The notes under the pieces were generated by a model, which saw only the letters and a program-made list of their open reading frames with translations, did not search any database and was not told where the DNA came from. A DNA stretch of 7,740 bases, taken from the NCBI GenBank assembly GCA_017455945.1, contig JAFTLM010000280.1, positions 1 to 7,740 of the forward strand. Reading direction: 5' to 3'. The DNA is from Clostridia bacterium (GTDB lineage: Bacteria > Bacillota > Clostridia > Oscillospirales > CAG-272). The translations under genes were made by a program, and so were the position numbers. This document shows positions 4,799 to 7,740 of the stretch, in pieces. Position 1 is the first letter of the stretch, and each line of letters begins with the position of its first letter.

Positions 4799-4931
4799 AC
4801 TCGCCATGCATATGGCGGAGGAGATGCTCAAAAAAGGCATAATTTCCTCTGACGAATATGACAAAATAAACGATAAAATGTGCGAAAAATTCTCCATAAA
4901 AACAACCTCAATCTACCGCAATATGACTTGA
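4767..4931 (+). CDS. Small SHOCT-like protein, accessory to the recombinases
   Basis: A 54-residue protein starting inside the previous gene at an ATG with AAGGAGG at 4756-4762. A longer reading from 4686 in this frame is the antiphase of the zinc-knuckle gene and is rejected. Two helices are visible: YKLAMHMAEEMLKKGIIS and SDEYDKINDKMCEKF. They form the SHOCT-type pattern 'L-x-x-G-x-I-[ST]-x-x-E-[YF]-x-x-x-K', often seen in short proteins directly before serine recombinases in clostridial elements. SHOCT segments are thought to mediate oligomerisation or nucleic-acid contacts. The start overlapping the upstream stop implies coupled translation. The exact role is unknown. Confidence 0.75.
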   Translation: MENYQNILMYKLAMHMAEEMLKKGIISSDEYDKINDKMCEKFSIKTTSIYRNMT

Positions 4932-4967
4932 TATATATCTGTTTTAGAGGTAATATGTGACTACCAA

Positions 4968-4976
4968 AAAGGAGGT
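4968..4976 (+). promoter_or_regulatory. Ribosome binding site setting the start of recombinase 1 at 4981
   Basis: AAAGGAGGT is the strongest possible site and sits immediately before ATG 4981. An in-frame GTG at 4957 lies upstream of it and is not used. Confidence 0.85.
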
Positions 4977-4980
4977 AATT

Positions 4981-6279
4981 ATGCGAGTAATAAAGGACGT
5001 TACGCCTCAAATGGCGACCGAACTGAAAAGGCTCCGCGTTTGCGCCTACGCACGTGTCTCTTCTGGCAAGGATGCGATGCTGCACTCGCTTTCAGCCCAA
5101 GTCAGTTATTACCAAAAATTCATAGCTTCGCACATCGATTGGGTGTTTTGCGGAATCTATGCGGATGAGGCTTTTACGGGTACAAAGGAAGTCCGTCCGC
5201 AATTCCAAAAAATGCTTGAAGAGTGCCGAAACGGAAACATCGATTTAGTGGTTACTAAGTCAATCAGCCGCTTCGCTCGTAACACGATTACGCTATTACA
5301 GACGGTGCGAGAATTAAAGGCGATGGGAGTGGATGTTTTCTTTGAAGAACAGAACATTCACACCCTTTCCGCAGACGGAGAGCTTATGCTTTCCATTCTT
5401 GCTTCCTACGCACAGGAAGAAAGCCTTTCTGCAAGCGAAAATCAAAAGTGGCGCATCCGTAAGTCCTTTGAGGCAGGAAAGATTACCGCCGCTTTTCCCA
5501 AACTCTTCGGTTACCGAGTGGTTAAAGGCAAAATCACGATTGACGAAGAAACAGCGCCTATAGTGCGTGAGATCTTCTCGCAATTTGCAAACGGGGCAAG
5601 CTTGGCAGAGATAGCACATTGGCTTACCGATAACGGAGTGCCTTGCATTGTAAAAGGCGCGTGGTCAAGCAAAAAGGTGAAGCTCATCCTTTCCAACGAA
5701 AAGTATTCGGGAAATGCACTGCTTCAAAAGACATTCCGAAATAACCACCTTGAGAAACGCAAGATTGTCAACCGAGGACACTTGCCGCAGTATTTTGTGG
5801 AAGACACGCACCCCGCCATAGTGGATATGGTGACATACCAAATCGTAAAGGAACGGCTGCAAGAAGCCTCAGACTATTTCACACCCACCACACCGCAAAG
5901 CGATTCTCCATTTTCAAAAAAGATGGTTTGCGGATACTGCGGTGAATACGTAAAGAGAGCCAAAAACAACGCCCGAACCGTGTGGAATTGCCACCGATAC
6001 CTTGAAGATGGCAAAGCCGGGTGCGAGGGCGCAAAACAAATCCGCAACGATATGCTTGAAGAGCTTTGTTGTGAGGTGTTCGGTTGGGAGAGCTTGGATG
6101 AGGAGTTTATACGCAAAAATATAGTAAAAATCAAAGTTTTTGCGCACAAACTGACCTTTGAAATGGCTGATGGAACAATCATAGAAAAAGAATGGAAAAA
6201 CAAGTCCCGCTCGGCTTCTTGGACTCCCGAGATGCGTGAGAGGGCTAGACAAAGAGCAATAATTCAGCACGGAGGTTAA
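4981..6279 (+). CDS. Large serine recombinase 1 (site-specific integrase/resolvase family)
   Basis: A 432-residue protein. The N-terminal resolvase domain (about 18-165) has the nucleophile in YARVSS (S27), preceded by R25, and the active-site helix SISRFARN (94-101, with R97 and R100). Conserved ISENQ-type residues appear as EESLSASENQKWRIR. The 'recombinase' domain spans about 172-295 (AEIAHWLTDNGVP, then ILSNEKYSGNALLQKTF). A zinc ribbon has C317, C320, C337 and C348. It makes double-strand breaks at att sites through a 5' phosphoserine link, rotates half-sites and rejoins them, giving integration or excision. It is shorter than most integrases (about 450-550) because it lacks the long coiled coil, ending WTPEMRERARQRA. 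It sits 49 bases after the SHOCT-like gene and one base before a second recombinase, whose ribosome site lies in its last codons. Confidence 0.93.
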   Translation: MRVIKDVTPQMATELKRLRVCAYARVSSGKDAMLHSLSAQVSYYQKFIASHIDWVFCGIYADEAFTGTKEVRPQFQKMLEECRNGNIDLVVTKSISRFARNTITLLQTVRELKAMGVDVFFEEQNIHTLSADGELMLSILASYAQEESLSASENQKWRIRKSFEAGKITAAFPKLFGYRVVKGKITIDEETAPIVREIFSQFANGASLAEIAHWLTDNGVPCIVKGAWSSKKVKLILSNEKYSGNALLQKTFRNNHLEKRKIVNRGHLPQYFVEDTHPAIVDMVTYQIVKERLQEASDYFTPTTPQSDSPFSKKMVCGYCGEYVKRAKNNARTVWNCHRYLEDGKAGCEGAKQIRNDMLEELCCEVFGWESLDEEFIRKNIVKIKVFAHKLTFEMADGTIIEKEWKNKSRSASWTPEMRERARQRAIIQHGG

Positions 6280-6280
6280 G

Positions 6281-7740
6281 ATGGGAAAAGTTACGGTCAT
6301 TCCCGCTACAAGGGATTTTCACACAGGCATTGCTAAAAACAGTATGCGCAAACGCAGAGTGGCGGCTTACGCACGTGTTTCCACCAATAGCGAAGAGCAA
6401 GTTACCTCTTACGAGGCGCAGGTGGATTATTATACCAAATACATCCAAGGCAGAGCCGATTGGGAGTTTGTCAAGGTTTATACCGATGAAGGCATTTCAG
6501 GCACGAACACCAAGCACCGAGACGGCTTCAATGAGATGATAGAAGATGCCCTTGCCGGGCAGATCGATTTAATCATTACCAAGTCAGTGAGCCGTTTTGC
6601 GAGAAACACGGTAGATAGCCTTATTACCGTCCGCAAACTCAAGGAAAAAGGGATCGAGGTCTACTTTGAAAAAGAAAACATTTATACACTCGATAGCAAG
6701 GGTGAGTTGCTTATCACGATTATGAGTTCCTTGGCACAGGAAGAAAGCCGAAGCATATCGGAAAACATCACGTGGGGTAAGCGCAAGTTCTTCGCTGATG
6801 GCAAGGTGTACCTTCCTTACAAGAACTTCCTTGGATACGAAAAGGGTGAAGATGGGCTTCCAAAAATAGTCCCCGACGAGGCTGATATTATCCGCTTGAT
6901 TTACTCAATGTTCCTTGAAGGAAAAACCACATACGCAATAGCGGCAGAACTCACCGAAAACGGCATACCGACACCACGGCAGAAAGTGGTGTGGAAACCT
7001 AGCACAGTTGAGAGTATTCTTACAAACGAGAAATACAAAGGCGCAGCCCTTTTGCAAAAGAGCTTCACAGTGGATTTCCTTACCAAAAAAATGAAGCCCA
7101 ACGAGGGTGAGGTCCCACAGTACTATATCGAGGATAGCCACGAGGCGATTATAGACCCGAGAGAGTTCGAGCTTGTTCAAGCAGAGATGGCAAGGCGCAA
7201 AGGGCTTCGAGCTACCTATAGCGGAAATTCAATTTTTGCCTCCCGTATTATTTGCGGGGATTGCGGTAGCTTTTACGGCGCAAAAACGTGGCACTCCACA
7301 AGCAAGTACAGAAAAATTATCTACCGCTGCTTTAATAAATACGCAGATAAAGACCATAAGTGCGAAACGCCTACCTTGAACGAATCCGACATCAAGGATG
7401 CCTTTATAGCAGTGTTTAACATCCTTATGGCGGACAAGGAAGCGGTGCTTGATGCTTGCCGAGTGATGCAAGAAACACTGACCGATACGACCGAGATTGA
7501 TGAGAAGATTGCAAGGCTACAAGAAGCTCAAGAAGATGCGTGTACTCTGCTTCAAAAGCACGTTGACGATAATATGCGTATAGCTCAAGACCAAGAAGCC
7601 TTTTGGAAGCGGTACGAAGAGTATGAGGCACGTGTAAACGAACTTGCCGCAGAGCTTGATTCCCTGAAAGTATTACGCCTTAAACGCATTCAGAAAGCCG
7701 AAATCATCGGTGCGTTTATGTTCGAGCTTTACGAGAGAGA
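6281..7740 (+). CDS. Large serine recombinase 2, partial at 3' end
   Basis: An ATG with GGAGGT at 6271-6276 (inside the end of recombinase 1) opens a frame that reads 486 codons to the window edge without a stop. Catalytic motifs are intact: YARVST with S34, then SVSRFARN (102-109), and EESRSISENITWG. The recombinase domain (about 180-300) includes ILTNEKYKGAALLQKSF; a zinc ribbon has C325, C328, C350 and C361. Residues about 405-470 form a charged coiled coil (IDEKIARLQEAQEDA ... VNELAAELDSL), the element that in phiC31/A118-type integrases controls synapsis and direction. Its layout matches full-length integrases, so only a short C-terminal part should be missing. It resembles recombinase 1 in domain order and motifs, so the pair probably arose by duplication followed by divergence, or works as two specialised partners. 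Confidence 0.93.
   Translation, partial: MGKVTVIPATRDFHTGIAKNSMRKRRVAAYARVSTNSEEQVTSYEAQVDYYTKYIQGRADWEFVKVYTDEGISGTNTKHRDGFNEMIEDALAGQIDLIITKSVSRFARNTVDSLITVRKLKEKGIEVYFEKENIYTLDSKGELLITIMSSLAQEESRSISENITWGKRKFFADGKVYLPYKNFLGYEKGEDGLPKIVPDEADIIRLIYSMFLEGKTTYAIAAELTENGIPTPRQKVVWKPSTVESILTNEKYKGAALLQKSFTVDFLTKKMKPNEGEVPQYYIEDSHEAIIDPREFELVQAEMARRKGLRATYSGNSIFASRIICGDCGSFYGAKTWHSTSKYRKIIYRCFNKYADKDHKCETPTLNESDIKDAFIAVFNILMADKEAVLDACRVMQETLTDTTEIDEKIARLQEAQEDACTLLQKHVDDNMRIAQDQEAFWKRYEEYEARVNELAAELDSLKVLRLKRIQKAEIIGAFMFELYER

Noticed and set aside
4957..4980. GTG start for recombinase 1
   Set aside because: The ribosome site lies downstream of it (4968-4976) and matches ATG 4981.
7425..7631. 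Minus-strand frame opposite the recombinase 2 coiled coil
   Set aside because: Shadow of the real gene on the + strand, with no ribosome site and no recognisable protein features.

Overview
The window looks like the right-hand end of a prophage, or a closely related integrated element, in a low-GC Gram-positive host, most likely a member of the Clostridia (Bacillota). This rests on strong AGGAGG-type ribosome binding sites before almost every gene, short or overlapping intergenic gaps, rho-independent hairpin-plus-T terminators, and protein types common in clostridial prophages. Every gene I can support is on the + strand. I saw no tRNA, rRNA, CRISPR array or insertion sequence.

Layout. (1) Positions 1-1267 are the end of a phage late operon: the C-terminal tip of a tail-fibre-like protein with a Peptidase_S74-type chaperone end, a small structural-region protein, a one-TM holin-like protein that appears frameshifted at its C-terminus, a three-TM holin, and a strong terminator. 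No endolysin gene follows. (2) Positions 1290-2926 are an AT-rich cassette with its own extended -10 promoter and terminator. It encodes a WYL-family-like regulator lacking the WYL domain, an unrecognised protein with a WTxEEDxxCC start, and a membrane protein joining a putative metal-binding external loop to a PcrA/UvrD-C-terminus-like cytoplasmic domain. (3) Positions 2951-4309 are a second cassette with a near-consensus promoter and its own terminator. It encodes a HELGH zinc-metallopeptidase-like protein and a divergent peptide deformylase. (4) Positions 4388-7740 are an integration module: a sigma-like HTH/zinc-knuckle protein, a small SHOCT-like protein, and two tandem large serine recombinases. 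The second recombinase runs off the window.

How it fits together. The late genes would make the virion tip and open the membrane at lysis. The recombinases, with the two small DNA-binding-type proteins before them, would integrate and excise the element. The two cassettes between them look like phage 'morons': extra genes with their own promoter and terminator, expressed independently of the lytic programme. The terminators after the holin and after cassette 1 are near-identical, and the two cassettes share a 13-base promoter core, which suggests that the boundary itself was duplicated or reused. The most interesting unknown is the three-gene cassette at 1364-2884, a candidate lysogenic-conversion or phage-exclusion module. 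That function is inference only.
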